Shown: positions 1 to 10,664, counted from the stretch's first letter. The stretch is DNA of 64,000 bases from Pratylenchus scribneri (GCA_030063045.1 JAQSEB010000079.1:744001-808000); one strand, 5' to 3'. Translations and numbers: made by a program. Notes: generated from the letters alone by a model not told the origin.

Positions 1-856
1 ACTCAAAATTTTCCGTCATTTTGGAAAATCGACTGAATATTTGAGTTAAAATTTGTATCTTCTTAAAAAATTTAAAGTTGATTGAAAATTTACCGCAATT
101 AATGTTGTTGCAGAGTAGTAAAAACAGGTTCAAAATTAAGCAAAAATTTGCGAACATTTTATATTATTTCAAGATTTTCGGGAACCGCCAATTCTGTTTT
201 GTTCAAAAATAATCATTAATTTGCTTTGAGGATTTTAAATGGAAACCGAAACCGCGTTTAGTTTGAATGCTCAAATCGAATTCAATATTCAAGTCAGCAG
301 ATTTTACCGGCCATCGATTTTTCCATGGCCCACCTTCCTCAATAGCCAATATTGGCCTATCTCTAAATGCCTATTGCTTACTCTTCTAGGTCCTTGCCGC
401 GCGCGCCGCTTCAAAATTGAACCAAATCGATTATATGATGAGAACAGTCAACAATGGCCAATGATTTTGGCACCTATCTTCCAGCTATTGTGCTGCTGAA
501 TCCGCTAACAATACCGCACTGATGAACCCCAAGTTTGTAGTTCTCCTCTTTATTTCATTTCCCCTTCTACTTTATTATAATCCAAACGAAAGGTTGTTAT
601 CATGATATTTTCTGTCAATATTCATAAATATTTTGCCACTTTTTGTCAATATTTATATCAAATTTTCGGCATTTTTTTGGGCAAATTTTGGTCATTTTCA
701 TCAATATATTGAAGGTTTTTTAAAATTTTTACTAAATTTTATTTTTTTTTTTGGAAAAAATTATTTAAAATTTTTAAATTTTTTTTAACAATTTTTGAAA
801 AAAAAACCCCAAAGAAAGATAAACATTTGTTAGTGTTTTTTGTGTATTATTGGGTC
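1..856. other. AT-rich intergenic sequence, no gene recognised
   Basis: I see no convincing gene here. An open frame at 239-499 (+) has no recognisable domain and no splice context. The stretch from 600 to 830 is dominated by A/T homopolymer runs. Confidence 0.5.
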
Positions 857-864
857 TCCATTTG

Positions 865-1082
865 GGTACTTGTGTCGTTTACATCCCCTTTTTTGGAAAG
901 TGCTTGGTCCCCCCTTTGGTTTTATGATTTGGGTTAGGGTTTGGGTTTAGGATACACGTAAGATGATTCTTACCCCACCCTATCCCTAACCCAACCCTGA
1001 CTGACCCTAACCCTAAATATGACAAACCAAAGGGGGGAACCAAGCACTTTCCAAAAAAGGGGATGTAAACGACACAAGTACC
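865..1082. mobile_element. 218-bp hAT-like MITE with telomere-like core
   Basis: The ends are long inverted repeats beginning GGTACTTGTGTCG on the left and ending CGACACAAGTACC on the right; the repeat extends about 60 bp inward. An exact 8-bp direct repeat TCCATTTG flanks it at 857-864 and 1083-1090, the target-site size of hAT elements. There is no coding capacity. The centre carries runs like GGGTTAGGGTTTGGG and, in reverse, CCCTAACCCTAA, which resemble telomere repeats and are G-quadruplex prone. Confidence 0.85.
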
Positions 1083-1253
1083 TCCATTTGTAAAATATAT
1101 TTTAATAATTTATAAAAATCCATCTTTCTTGATTGAATATTTTTAAAATTCCAATTTCTAAATCAAAAATTCATATTTTCCAAAAAATTTCATATTTCAA
1201 TAATTCATAAAAGCTTCATTAATTGTCCAATTTAATTCTTAAGGTATTATTTT

Positions 1254-1438
1254 AAGCGCCGATCCCGGTGCAAGTGCAATACCGGGCCGACGCGCCGTCT
1301 GGTACCAGCAAGCTGGAAATCAGGACTCTTTTCCAAAAATAGGATAATCACTTTAAGTCCGGTAGGACTTGTTATGGTGATTAAACCATAAAGAACTGTA
1401 ACTACACTTTGATCTTAGCCAAAAGGCCGAGAAGCGAT
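1254..1438 (-). ncRNA. U2: U2 spliceosomal snRNA
   Basis: Read on the minus strand from 1438, the sequence starts ATCGCTTCTCGGCC and continues through the conserved GGCTAAGATCAAAGTGTAG, which is diagnostic of U2 snRNA, the snRNP RNA that pairs with the intron branch site. Stem IIa (TTATGG/CCATAA) and stem IIb (AAGTCC/GGACTT) can form. They are followed by an Sm site (ATTTTTGG), a stem III hairpin (CCAGC/GCTGG) and stem IV (CCCGGT/ACCGGG), whose loop has the TTGCACT sequence typical of U2. The branch-recognition segment reads GTAGTTACAG, where the usual sequence is GTAGTATCTG, so the last base of the GUAGUA element differs. The 3' end is set from stem IV and is approximate. Upstream of its start lies a block also found before U4. 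Confidence 0.95.
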
Positions 1439-1490
1439 GCTTAACCGGCGAAATTTTCAATTAAAATAGATTTTTTAGTTAAAATTCTCC

Positions 1491-1932
1491 ATGGGAAATA
1501 TTTACCATTTGGGCTGCTATATTCAGTGGGAAGGGAGGAATTGAAGTAAATATAATGCTTTTTTCCCTCAAAGCTATGATAGAATGGTTAGAGTGAGTGG
1601 AAGGCGAAATGGGCAGAGAAATGAAAAGGAAAAAAGATGCAATGAGGAAATTGAGCAGCGGCCGCCTTCCTTCCTTTTTCCTTTCTTCCCAGCTTCCTTC
1701 CTTCCTTCCTCCCTTCCCTACTCTGCCCTTCAGCGGTCAACAGACAATACAAAGAGTGAAATAATAGTGTGGTAAATGTGGAGAATTGCGACGTGAAAGA
1801 CATTCAATTGCCATAATGGAAAGAGAAAAATGAGATAAAGGCATTGAAATGGAAAACATTCTACCAAATTGGCTGGCTGCTTTCCATTCAATTTTCTTGC
1901 CTTCACTAGAATAAAGTTCCCTCTTTTCCTGG
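1491..1932. repeat. snRNA-flanking duplicated block, copy A
   Basis: This ~440-bp segment is closely similar, in the same orientation, to 7783-8217. It begins ATGGGAAATATTTACCATTT and contains a CTTCC-rich pyrimidine tract (1665-1715) and a NotI-like GCGGCCGC. It ends near AGAATAAAGTTCCC. Its left edge lies about 53 bp upstream of the U2 start. Open frames on both strands within it are explained by the simple sequence and are not conserved between copies, so I do not call a protein. It probably contains snRNA promoter elements. Confidence 0.85.
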
Positions 1933-2044
1933 TCATTAATTTAAGGTTATATATATTTATTCTAAATTAAAAATTAATGCAATTAAAAATTTGGAATTTT
2001 TCCATTAATATCTTTTCACAATTTTAAGACATTATTAGCACTTC

Positions 2045-3273
2045 TCACAATTCCAACTTTTTGTTTCCATCCATCATTTCATCGTGGTAATTTTCACGAC
2101 CTTCTTTTTCGATCTTTTCAAGATTGTTCTTCAATTCCTCAACATCAGCTATCCCATCGCCGTTCACGTCAGCCTCAAGTCGCGCCTCTATCAGATCGTA
2201 GAGAAAAATAGCCATTTCTTTAAAGTCCGCTTTTCCATTGTCATTCACATCGGCATCTTTCACGAAACGTTTCAGCAAATTACCATATGTCTTGAGATCA
2301 TCTTCAATTTGTTCCTCATCGCTGATTATGGAATTCTGAATAAAGATAGGATATTATTTAATTTCCAGAAAAAAAAATTATTTAGTAAAAAGTTTATAGC
2401 AGTTAAATAGTTTGTCCTAGACCCCAAAGTTCTTTACCCATTCAATAGATCTCGACGAGAAGCATCATTTGATATTGATTTGGCTTATTAGTCTTAGCAA
2501 ATTTTAAAGTAGTTTTTAATAACTGAAGATGAAAAGAGAGTATAAACTATTTATTGCGTTTAATTTTTGGCCAAAACTCGTTAAATTATAAAACATTCAA
2601 TTCGTTTTGATTTTGATGAGCTTGTTTAGGAGTCAAGTAAAACCATTAAACCGGTATAATCTTTTCTGCATTTTCAATACTTTTTTCTGCAATATAAATA
2701 TTTCCCATAAAGTTATACATTAGACTATAAAATGTTAACAAATTCAAAATATATTAATAAATTTTTCAATCGCCACTAACTTGGAAATTTGTTTTATTTT
2801 CGAATTTTGTATCAAAAATGTATTTATTTAAAGCTAATTATTTCAAATTTAATTCTGGTGTACAAAATATTAGGGTTGGTCACAGTCGGTTAAACCGAAG
2901 TTGAAACAAGAATTTTAGTAAAAATCGAAAATGAACTTCATAAAACGGTCAAAACCGAAATCCAGGATTAAAACCAATTTTTCGGTTTTCCCTTTCATCC
3001 TATAAGGGACAATTTTTGGCAAACATTTTTTCCTCGGTAAATTTTTTGATTAATTTTATTTTTCTCCTTTCTAGGATTTTGTCTAAATTTCTTTCTTTTT
3101 GTTAAAAAAAAATTTAGAAATTGATGAAGAAAAAATTTTGGTCTTACATTTGCAAATCGTTGGTAATAGCCGGGGCGAATGTATTCATAGAAATCGACTA
3201 AAGCATTTCGAATTTTTTCCCCATCCATATCCGCTGATGAGGCGTCGATCTCATCAATCGAAATTGCTCCATC
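2045..3273 (-). CDS. EF-hand calcium-binding protein, 3' two exons
   Basis: Two coding exons on the minus strand are supported: 3273-3148 and 2335-2045, joined in phase 0 over an 812-bp intron with GT donor (AAT|gtaag) and CAG acceptors. The last exon encodes two complete EF-hand loops, DVNDNGKADFKE and DVNGDGIADVEE. Both have the acidic/Asn residues at loop positions 1, 3 and 5, Gly at 6 and Glu at 12 needed to bind calcium. The upstream exon starts within a third loop (DGAISIDEID), so its 5' half must come from an earlier exon that I could not place. The end is acidic and Lys-rich with no obvious targeting signal. It is calmodulin-like in layout, but the exact subfamily is unknown. Intron bases 2336-3147 hold only AT-rich sequence. 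Confidence 0.8.
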
Positions 3274-3299
3274 CTGTTTTTTTTTTAAATTTAACATGA

Positions 3300-4840
3300 A
3301 TTTTTTAAATTTATTTTAGCAATCAAATTCCATTTAAAATTTTGTAGAATCATTATTAAAAATTTTGTAGGTAAAAAATATATATATAAATTTTTCCAAA
3401 ATAAAAAATATGGCTAAAATATATCTTAAATTCTCTATTAGATGTCATCTCTTTAATAGAAGCCCCCTCTCTAATTAAAGCCCTCATCCAAAAAAATTTT
3501 GCATTCATTTAATATACATACATAAAATAAAATTTACCAATTATTTTAAACAATTTAGTAAATACAAATTTTTGGATAAATAATATGCATCTACATCACA
3601 CTTTTAATTATCTAATTTCGGGATTAAGATCGGTTACATCGATGTTTTGTATATTTGAAGCGAAAAAATATGTAAAATTGAATTAAATTTATAAAAGGGT
3701 GATTAAAAGATCAAAATTCTCCAAACAAGCCAGTTTAACGTTTAAACTGATCTAATCCTAAAAATAATATCAAATTCATTCTCAATGATTCCTAAAATCC
3801 ATTATTCGAACGAAAATTTCTGATAAGAATTTTACTAACAAATTTTATTTTTCATGATATTTCCATTTCTGAAATTTATTCTAAAAGAAAATTTACGGTA
3901 TTATCTCAGGTGATCTACTACTACCTTCTTATTCATTAATTTTGACTTGCCTTTGGATATATGTCAAGAACATTCATCAAATTCTTGACATTTTGAACTA
4001 TCTCTGGTTCAATTTTAATTGGGACCAATGAAAAGGCAGGGGTGGCCAAAATCAAAAGCACTTGAACTGAAGAATGTTGAACATTTTATAAAATTATTAT
4101 TTTTTACTAGAATGGTAAAAGAAATTGAAACAATGAAAAAAATTTTTATGAGGGAATTGGAAAAAGTATAAATTGGGATAGAAAAATTTGTCGCTTTCAA
4201 TTTCGAACGGGAAAGATGCCTGATTTTTATGATGAATTGTGCAAATGAAAAGGCCCGAAAAGTTTGAATTTAATTCTTCATATTTTTCACAATCAATTGC
4301 AATTTCGGGTTTTAAACCGGTTTTAACCAGGTTAGCGCTAAAAATCACTTTTATTGATGAAACGAAAAAGGTGTCCACAAATTGAAGAAATGAACGAGGG
4401 ATATCAAAAAATAATACAATAGTGGGATTGGGATTGGGATAGAAGCAGGCCGTTTTAAAGTTCTGATTATATTTTGCATTAGCCTAGCATTGGAAAATAT
4501 TCGCTTGAGTAAAATATTCGCTTGGGATAAAAATTTGGTGAATGGAAATGAGGATATGGAAACTGGATGATGGGTGTTCGCGGAGTAGAATATATCCCTC
4601 CTCGCTAAAAGGGCGGAGATCCGGAGATAATCCATTAAGCCGGATTTAGGATCGCACTCAGCGATAATGAATTCCTCGCCCCGTTCCTTAGCGAACAAAA
4701 AAAAAGCTGCCAATTCGCCAGATTGTATCTCAACATTCCTACCCATTCCTGTTTCATTTTCCGTATGCATTTTCGTCAATTTCCAAATTTTTTTTCTATT
4801 TTCATTTTAATCTCAAAATATTCTGAAAAATAATTAGCAT
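3300..4840. other. Region upstream of EF-hand gene, possible missing exons
   Basis: The first exon(s) of the EF-hand gene should lie here on the minus strand. A stretch at about 3945-4060 (-) reads as a hydrophobic segment followed by an acidic helix-like stretch (LLILATPAFSLVP, then IEPEIVQNVKNLMNVL). This could be a signal peptide plus mature start, but I cannot join it in frame. A 142-codon frame at 4351-4779 (-) has a coding-looking N-terminal half (residues about 20-60) and an AT-rich tail; it matches no family I know. Confidence 0.3.
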
Positions 4841-5094
4841 TTTAATTTAATACAGGATTATTTATGATTATATGTATATTTAAAATTAAAATTATTATTT
4901 TTTTAATTAAAGGATGGAGCAAAATCGGGCACAACCCGCTTGACGGGAAATGGCGAATTCTGGGTGAAAAGAGTGGAAATTGTCGAAAAAGGCAATGACA
5001 AAAATGGTTATCGTCTATCGTTTTTCCGGGATTATCGTGCGAAATACACCCCCTAAAAATGACTTTACGGAAGAAAAAATTTATTTGATTTTTT

Positions 5095-5250
5095 GAGGAC
5101 AAAGCCATTTTTGGCTTGAATTTTTCCCAGGCAGGGCCATTTTTGGCTTGAATTTTTCCCTGGTAGGGCCATTTTTGGCCCGAATTTTCCCTTGGCGGGG
5201 CCAATTTTAAATTAAAATTTTCCCTCGACGAGGCCATTTTTTGGTAATTT
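5095..5250. repeat. Short tandem repeat, ~35-bp unit, about four copies
   Basis: Four consecutive copies of a unit containing GGCCATTTTTGGC...GAATTTTTCCC, progressively diverged toward the right end. It makes a frame (4842-5237, minus) look protein-like and repetitive, but I take that as a consequence of the repeat. Confidence 0.7.
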
Positions 5251-5564
5251 TATTTGGCCATAGCCATAGCCCAAAACTTGGCTTTATAATTAAAATGTTA
5301 TGCAATTTTTGTATCGATCATTTAAAATAATAAAAAAGGACAAAAAATTAGAAATCTGGCCCTTCTCCCCTCATCAAATAATTTTGGCTAAATGCTAAAG
5401 CCCTGCTGGACTATTAGATGCTTATAATCAGGCTTTTTGTTTTTTTTAACAGCTAGACAATATTTTATTAATTTAAGAAAGGGTTTGAAAATTGTAAACG
5501 TTAAAAAAATTTCTTTTTCATCAGCACTATTAAAAAATTTTGATTTTAATTACTTAGAAAAAAT

Positions 5565-5715
5565 TTCAAAAAAATATCGTTATCGTTATCGTTTATCGTG
5601 AAATATCGTGTTTTTGGCCCATTTTTTTATCGTATCGTAATCGTGTGTTTTGGAAACCTATCGTTTATCGTTATCGTGTATCGTTTTTTATTTTTCGACT
5701 TTGCCCAGCCCTGTT
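5565..5715. repeat. TATCG-rich sequence ending in a hAT-like terminus
   Basis: Iterated TATCG/TTATCG motifs are followed by CTTTGCCCAGCCCTG at about 5700-5714, which read in reverse (CAGGGCTGGGCAAAG) is like the terminal repeat of many hAT elements. I found no matching left end, so this is probably a solo fragment. Confidence 0.4.
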
Positions 5716-5757
5716 TAAAATCCTAATTAAATTTTACTTAATAATATATTATTTACA

Positions 5758-6044
5758 GTCTTATTTGGTGGTTGGTTGCCGGATGTTTTGGACAGGATTA
5801 AACGATTGGAATTGGCCAAATCATCGTTGAGCACTTCCTTCTATACATTAAATCGATATTGCTGGCCACATTTGCATGGAAGAAAAATGAAACCGTACAT
5901 TGTAAAGAAATTGGAAATTTTACGTGATTTGGACAAATAAGGCAATTTTCGGGTCATTCTACGCATAAACAACCGCATTTCAATTCCATTTGCTGGTATA
6001 AATCCACCGGAATACATCATTGGATTTGCGCGAATTGAATTCAA
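5758..6044 (+). pseudogene. F-box-like family exon, decayed paralogue
   Basis: After a tttacag acceptor, the frame from 5764 encodes a segment closely like the split exon of the gene at 48215-60293. The shared landmarks are W-L-P/I...IKR.E.A....LST, then CWPHLHG, and near the end INPPEYIIGF versus IDPPKYITGF in the intact copy. A TAA at 5938-5940 interrupts the frame, which then continues open to a donor-like GTAATT at 6045. That donor is in the same phase (2) as the donor of the paralogue. Following exons of the family are not recognisable downstream. The combination of the internal stop and missing exons marks it as a pseudogene. The F-box assignment itself is an inference from the N-terminal segment. 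Confidence 0.65.
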
Positions 6045-6050
6045 GTAATT

Positions 6051-7025
6051 TTTTAATTGGAATATTTAAAATGGCAAAAAACAATGGAAATGGAGAAAAG
6101 AAAAAAAGTATGGAAAATGGTGAAAAATTTTAATGATTTATAAACGGTTCAGAAGTTTACCCTCGACCACTAAAACATTTACTCAATTAGTCGAAGGTAA
6201 TGATTCTAATATAACTAATTTTAAATTAGTTTTGAACCAAAAACCAAAATTGGTTAAACCATTTAATACTCTTTAATTTTGGTCAACTATGAATAATTTG
6301 AAGCCAATCTGCACGTTTTGACATGATCTATTGAATGGTTATTGGGTTTGGAGATCTAGGACAAACCATTAAACATCGGTGGCATCAAAAATAGAGAGAT
6401 TGGAAATTTCTGGAAATTTAAAAGACATTATTTATTCCGTTCAAAATATAGTTGCTCCGGTAATGGTGTTTGAATTGATCGTGAAATGGTTGACTTCTCC
6501 TGGGGAAGATGGCACAACGAAAATGCTCACAGTTGAATAGAATGTTTTTCTACAGCACTGTCATTAATTAATCCTGTCAAAGAGGTAAGCTATTGAACGC
6601 TCAAAATTATAGTCTCCATCTTTGGGTTCATTCTATCTACTTTTATAATCTAACTAAAATTATGAGCCATCTCTTGTTTAATAGATATTTTACAAAATAT
6701 ATTCATTAAAATATAAAGAATAGTTTCCGATTATAAGAGAAATAAAGAAATCGATTCGATGATCATATATACCTTCAACATTGTAACAAATACCGTATTA
6801 TCTATATTAATATTAGAAGCTTGCTCTATTATTAGAAGTACATCAGAGAGACTACAAAATTTTTAGTTAGAAAATATGGTATATTATATTTTCGTTGATC
6901 GAAGAATAAGTTGCTTAAAAGCATATTTCAATAGTAATTCAAATTCAAATCGGATACTCTCTGCAGTATTATTTGGGATGCAGAATTATTTGTCGATAAA
7001 CCAGTTTATTGAGTATAACTTTTTT
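6051..7025. other. Intergenic sequence with possible exon remnants
   Basis: The frame 6433-6537 (+) is open and looks coding (VAPVMVFELIVKWLTSPGED) but has no upstream context. A segment at about 6558-6588 is bordered by a ctacag acceptor and a gtaagc donor. I could not assemble these into a gene. They may belong to the decayed F-box-like copy just upstream or to an unrelated lost gene. The rest is AT-rich. Confidence 0.3.
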
Positions 7026-7250
7026 GTTCTTGATCCTAGAACCATAACAGCTCATCGAGACTCGTCAATTGATGTATAGTTTGTCGGGGTTTGACTAAAA
7101 TTAACGGTATTAAACCGTCTAAGCGAAATTTTTTTTGGTTTATAGCTTTTTGGTTTAAACCCCAACAAACTATACATCAATGACGCAACTCGATGAGCTC
7201 TATAAAATGGGTAAAAAAGATTTGGAGAATGGAGATCTAGGATCAAGCAC
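7026..7250. repeat. Palindromic MITE-like repeat (family P), copy 1
   Basis: Imperfect fold-back repeat. The left end GTTCTTGATCCTAG is mirrored by CTAGGATCAAGCAC at the right. Inner arms contain ATGAGCTC, ATGTATAGTTTGTCGGGGTTT and their complements. Related copies occur at 39525-39776, 45648-45916 and 46367-46612, and fragments near 2410, 6300-6375 and 11266. Confidence 0.75.
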
Positions 7251-7782
7251 AAAAAAAAATATCATTCTCAACAAAAATACTAGGACTCAAAGTCCATAAA
7301 CCAAAAAATTTTTAATCTCTTAATAAAATTTTATTTTAGCTGAGAAAGACGATGTTTTGGGATGTGGCGTTTTTGGAGATGCTTTAAAGCAAATGGACAA
7401 AACACTTGGAAGGAAGACCCAAGTGACCGAGTGAAGCGCTGTGCAAACGATGCAGTATGAATTTATGGAATAAACATTCAGTTTTTAATTATATTTTAGC
7501 TTAATAGCCCGGCACAAAAGTTATGGTATGAGTACACCGGTAAGCGGAAAACAAGGAAAAATCTGATGTTTATTTATTAATTTTTTTTCCAAATAAAAAG
7601 TAGAATTCATATTTATATAATTCCTTAATTGCGTTTAATCAGGATATATTTACATATAAAATTGGAAATAAAGATTTTATTAAATATGTCTTGATTTTGC
7701 TCATCTTTAATTAATATTAAATAAATTCATATAAAAAACAGGCGGATAACGAAATTAAATTGGGGCAAAGATGAAATTTGCA
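7251..7782. other. Intergenic sequence, no assignable gene
   Basis: After a tattttag acceptor-like site (about 7339) there is a short coding-like stretch to about 7430. A polyadenylation-like AATAAA follows near 7469. I could not connect it to a start or an upstream exon. Confidence 0.3.
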
Positions 7783-8217
7783 ATGGGAAATATTTACCAT
7801 TTGGGCAGCAATATTCAGTGGGAAGGGAGGATTTTTGGAAAAGAGAATGCTATTTTCCTGCAAAGCTATGCGTAGAATGGTTAGAGTGAGTGGAAGGCGA
7901 AATGGGCAGAGAAATGAAAAAGAAAAAAGATGCAATGAGGAAATTGAGCAGCGGCCGCCTTCCTTCCTTTTCCCTTTCTTCCCAGCCACCTTCCTCCCTT
8001 CCTTACTCTGCCCTTCAGCGGTCAGCAGACAATACAAAGAGTGGAATAATAGTGCGGGAAATGTGAGAATTGCGACGCGAAAGACATTCAACCGCCATGA
8101 TGGAAAGCGAAAAATAAAATAAAGGCATAACAATGGAAAATACTCTTCCTATTTAGCTGGCTGCTTTCCATTCTATTTTCTGATCTTCAATAGAATAAAG
8201 TTCCCACTTTTCTTCTT
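7783..8217. promoter_or_regulatory. snRNA-flanking duplicated block, copy B (U4 upstream region)
   Basis: Second copy of the block at 1491-1932, ending 6 bp before the U4 start. Its position makes its right end (TTTCCATTCTATTTTCTGATC...AATAAAGTTCCC) the likely site of the proximal sequence element used by snRNA promoters. That is inference from position, not from a motif I can confirm for this species. Confidence 0.6.
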
Positions 8218-8223
8218 GAATTT

Positions 8224-8362
8224 AGCCTTGCGCTCGGGCAATACAGAGACCAATGAGGCTCAGCCGAGGTTCTGTTATTGCTGATTGAAAACTTATACCA
8301 ATTGCCCGCCTTGGCCAGCGAAAGCTGTGCCTTGTGCAATTTTTGGACGCCCTTCGGGGCTT
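8224..8362 (+). ncRNA. U4: U4 spliceosomal snRNA
   Basis: The sequence starts AGCCTTGCGCTCGGGCAATA and carries the U4 5' stem-loop landmarks GACCAATGAGGCT...GCCGAGGT. The conserved ATTGCTGATTGAAAACTT, which includes the U6-pairing segment, follows. Next come a central stem region (CCCGCC, GCCAGCGAAAGCTGTGCC), an Sm site AATTTTTGG and a short 3' hairpin (GCCC TTCG GGGC). These match U4, the RNA that chaperones U6 into the tri-snRNP. The predicted transcript is about 139 nt, the expected size. Its upstream region is block B. Confidence 0.95.
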
Positions 8363-8728
8363 AAAAGAGATTTAATAATTAAAAATTGTTGATAAATTAT
8401 AAATTTTTTAGATCCTATAGTTCGTGAATTAAATTTCACAATAATTTGATCCAAATATATTTTTAGATTTAAACATAGTATAATAACTTGATAATAAAAT
8501 TTATTGGTTAATTTGCTCGAATATATTTTTTAGATTTGGTGATGATTTCTTTTGAATATAAATTTTAGTAATTCTTGCGCATTTTGTACGTCCAAAGGAC
8601 CTTTTTGCCTTTAATGAAATAATTAAACTATTAATTTTAAGCACAAAAAAATTTAAAATCATAATTCGACAATTCTAATAGTGAACATCCAATCGAATAC
8701 TAACTATCCGGCCTTCTTGTCGCGAAAA
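8363..8728. other. Intergenic sequence downstream of U4
   Basis: AT-rich, with no gene, repeat or RNA fold that I can recognise. Confidence 0.4.
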
Positions 8729-9205
8729 GTAGCCTATATTTCAAAGTTTAATAGACCAATGAAAAGATTTAGGCGAGCTTTCAAAGTTTATTTAACATTC
8801 ATCACAAAAATTAAAAAAATATAATAAAAATGAATAGAAGATTTAAACAAAATTCGTCAAAATAAACCATTTATTACAAGAAAATACCGATTCGGCCATG
8901 AAGCCTAAATCCTAACATATTCTAAAATCTAGCCTAGTCTATTATTCCAAAAAATCCATCCTCCGCCGATCTCTGTAGGCTAGCCATAACCTTAATTTTT
9001 TCTAATTTGATATTTATTTCATAAATTTAAGCAACAAATTTTACCAAAACTGAAAGTTTTTTAAGGCTAGGAACAGAGACTTTATGTTTGAAAGAACAAG
9101 GCTAGGTTTAGAGCCGCCGATCTTTTTTGATTGATTTTAGCGCTGATAGTCTTCTAAAGCTCGTTTAAAACCATTATTGGTTTCTTAAATGTGAAAAGTC
9201 GGCTA
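8729..9205. repeat. MITE-like repeat (family Q), copy 1
   Basis: Shares a ~450-bp stretch of similarity with 40496-40955, including AAGCCTAAATCCTAACA, GCTAGCCATAACCTTAA and CATTTATTTCATAAATTAAGCAA-type segments. The ends (GTAGCCTATATTTCAAAG, and near the right CTTAAATGTGAAAAGTCGGCTA) are imperfect inverted repeats. There is no coding capacity. Confidence 0.6.
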
Positions 9206-9389
9206 AAATGCAACCAACCATATTCAGGTCTAAAAACTTTATATCCAATCGAGTGATTTCATCAAAATGCGCAACGATTGATTATATTTTGATCTAATTT
9301 TAATGAATATTAAATTAATTTTGTAGAACAAAAAATTCGGTTTAAACGCCTCAATACTAAATTATTTTTGATCAAACTTTATGAAAATA

Positions 9390-10664
9390 CAGGGTGGCCG
9401 AAAAGTCCGTTCCCACTTGTTTTTTATCATAACTTTATTACAAATAAAGATAAATGGATTAAAATACAATCAAATGATGGACAAAAGAAAGGGGTATAAC
9501 AATAATTAAATTGATTCAAAATGGCCACCCTTGGCTTTGATACATAGACGTAAACGTTTGGGGAAATTTTCGCAAATGGCACGCAGCTCTTGGACCGGAA
9601 TTTTCGCCCATTCCCTAAGAAGGGACTGTCGTAATGACTCCAAATTTTTATGTGGTTTAGCACAGGCCCTGGCCTCCAAAATGGACCATACAGAATAATC
9701 CATAGGGTTCAGATCCGGGGAATAGGGAGGCCATTCTTCGGTGGAAATGAACCCAGGCAAATGGTCCCGACACCACTCCTGAACTTCTCGGGCCTTATGG
9801 GCGGGGGCAGAGTCTTGCTGAAAAATCCATTCCCTATTCCCGAAATGGGTCCTGGCCCAAGGTTCTAAAACCCCCTGGAGAATTTCTTGAAGGTAGTAGT
9901 TTTTGTTGATTTTGACCCCCGGATCCACAAAAAGCAGCGGAGTCTTACCCGATGAGCAAATTCCGGCCCAAACCATTAATTGTTGGGGATGTTGGGAATG
10001 GGAAACAATCTTATCAGAAAGAGGAGGTTTTGTTGTCCATATTCTGTCATTTTGATGATTATGCGCCACCTCGATGGTGAAGATTTTTTCATCCGAAAAC
10101 AGAATCTCAGGACCTGCGTGCCGCTGAAGGAGGAGTCGACATCTTTGGACTCTAATTCTTTTGTTTTGATCATTCAGAAATTGAACTTTTTGGAGCTTGT
10201 AGGCCTTTATCCCAAGTTCAGATTTTGCAATGCATCGAACCGATGTTCTTCCAATTCCGGTTTCACGGGCCACTTTTCTCATTGAGATCCTTGAATTTCG
10301 CTTGACTCGCATTTTGATGATTTTCCGGTTTCTGGGTGTGTTCACTGACTTGGGTCTTCCGCTTCTTTTGAGGTCCTCTATTGTGCCAAATTCCCTATAC
10401 AATTTATTTGGACTTTTTCTTTGAAATTTTTTTTACCGGAATTTTTTGATGATTTTGCTCACACCCCTTTTGGAGAGGCCAACTTGGGTTGCAATCTTTG
10501 AAGGCGCCATTCCCGAATTAAATAATGCAATAGCGGAATTTCTTTTATCAGCCATTATAGGAAAATGTTTGGGCTAAAAAATGAACTATAATTCAATAAT
10601 CCCACGAATGAATGAAAATCAATAAAATAAAAATAAAAGTGGGAACGGATTTTTCGGCCACCCT
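9390..10664 (-). mobile_element. Mariner-type DNA transposon, DD37D
   Basis: A 1.27-kb element with terminal inverted repeats. The left end is AGGGTGGCCGAAAAGTCCG; the right end, read in reverse, is AGGGTGGCCGAAAAATCCG, one mismatch, and both continue into TTCCCACTT. TA dinucleotides flank it at 9388-9389 and 10665-10666, the mariner target duplication. One near-intact transposase frame fills it on the minus strand. The length and TIRs suggest a young copy. Confidence 0.92.
9506..10555 (-). pseudogene. Mariner transposase (DD37D), one nonsense codon
   Basis: The reading frame starts at ATG 10555 with a helix-turn-helix segment (residues 1-40, IATQVGLSKRGVSKIIKKF). It meets TAA at 10433-10435 (codon 41), then runs open in the same frame to 9506. 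Downstream of the stop there is a second HTH-type region (GRPKSV, then RKVARETGIGRTSVRCI) followed by the RNase H-like catalytic domain. The acidic triad is visible as FSDE, QQDSAP and SPDLNPMDY, with 92 residues between the first two Asp and 37 between the last two. That is the DD37D (maT-like) class, not the DD34D of classic mariner. A single substitution explains the break. The enzyme would cut and paste the element at TA sites, but this copy is probably inactive unless the stop is read through. Confidence 0.88.

Noticed and set aside
925..1020. Chromosome end or interstitial telomere
   Set aside because: The TTAGGG-like runs lie inside a MITE with exact TSDs and are only a few imperfect units.
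1584..1803. Open frames on both strands over the CTTCC tract, and the similar frames at 7717-8133
   Set aside because: They follow from low-complexity sequence in the duplicated snRNA-flanking block; frames and stops differ between the two copies.
4351..4779. 142-codon minus-strand frame
   Set aside because: The first half looks coding but the second is AT-rich and random; no known domain and no supporting splice structure, so noted only as a possible exon.
4842..5237. 131-codon minus-strand frame with repeated REN-type units
   Set aside because: Explained by the ~35-bp tandem repeat; no start context, domain or splice sites.
9506..10402. Classic DD34D mariner assignment
   Set aside because: The third catalytic Asp is in NPMD, giving 37 residues between the last two acids; this fits DD37D.
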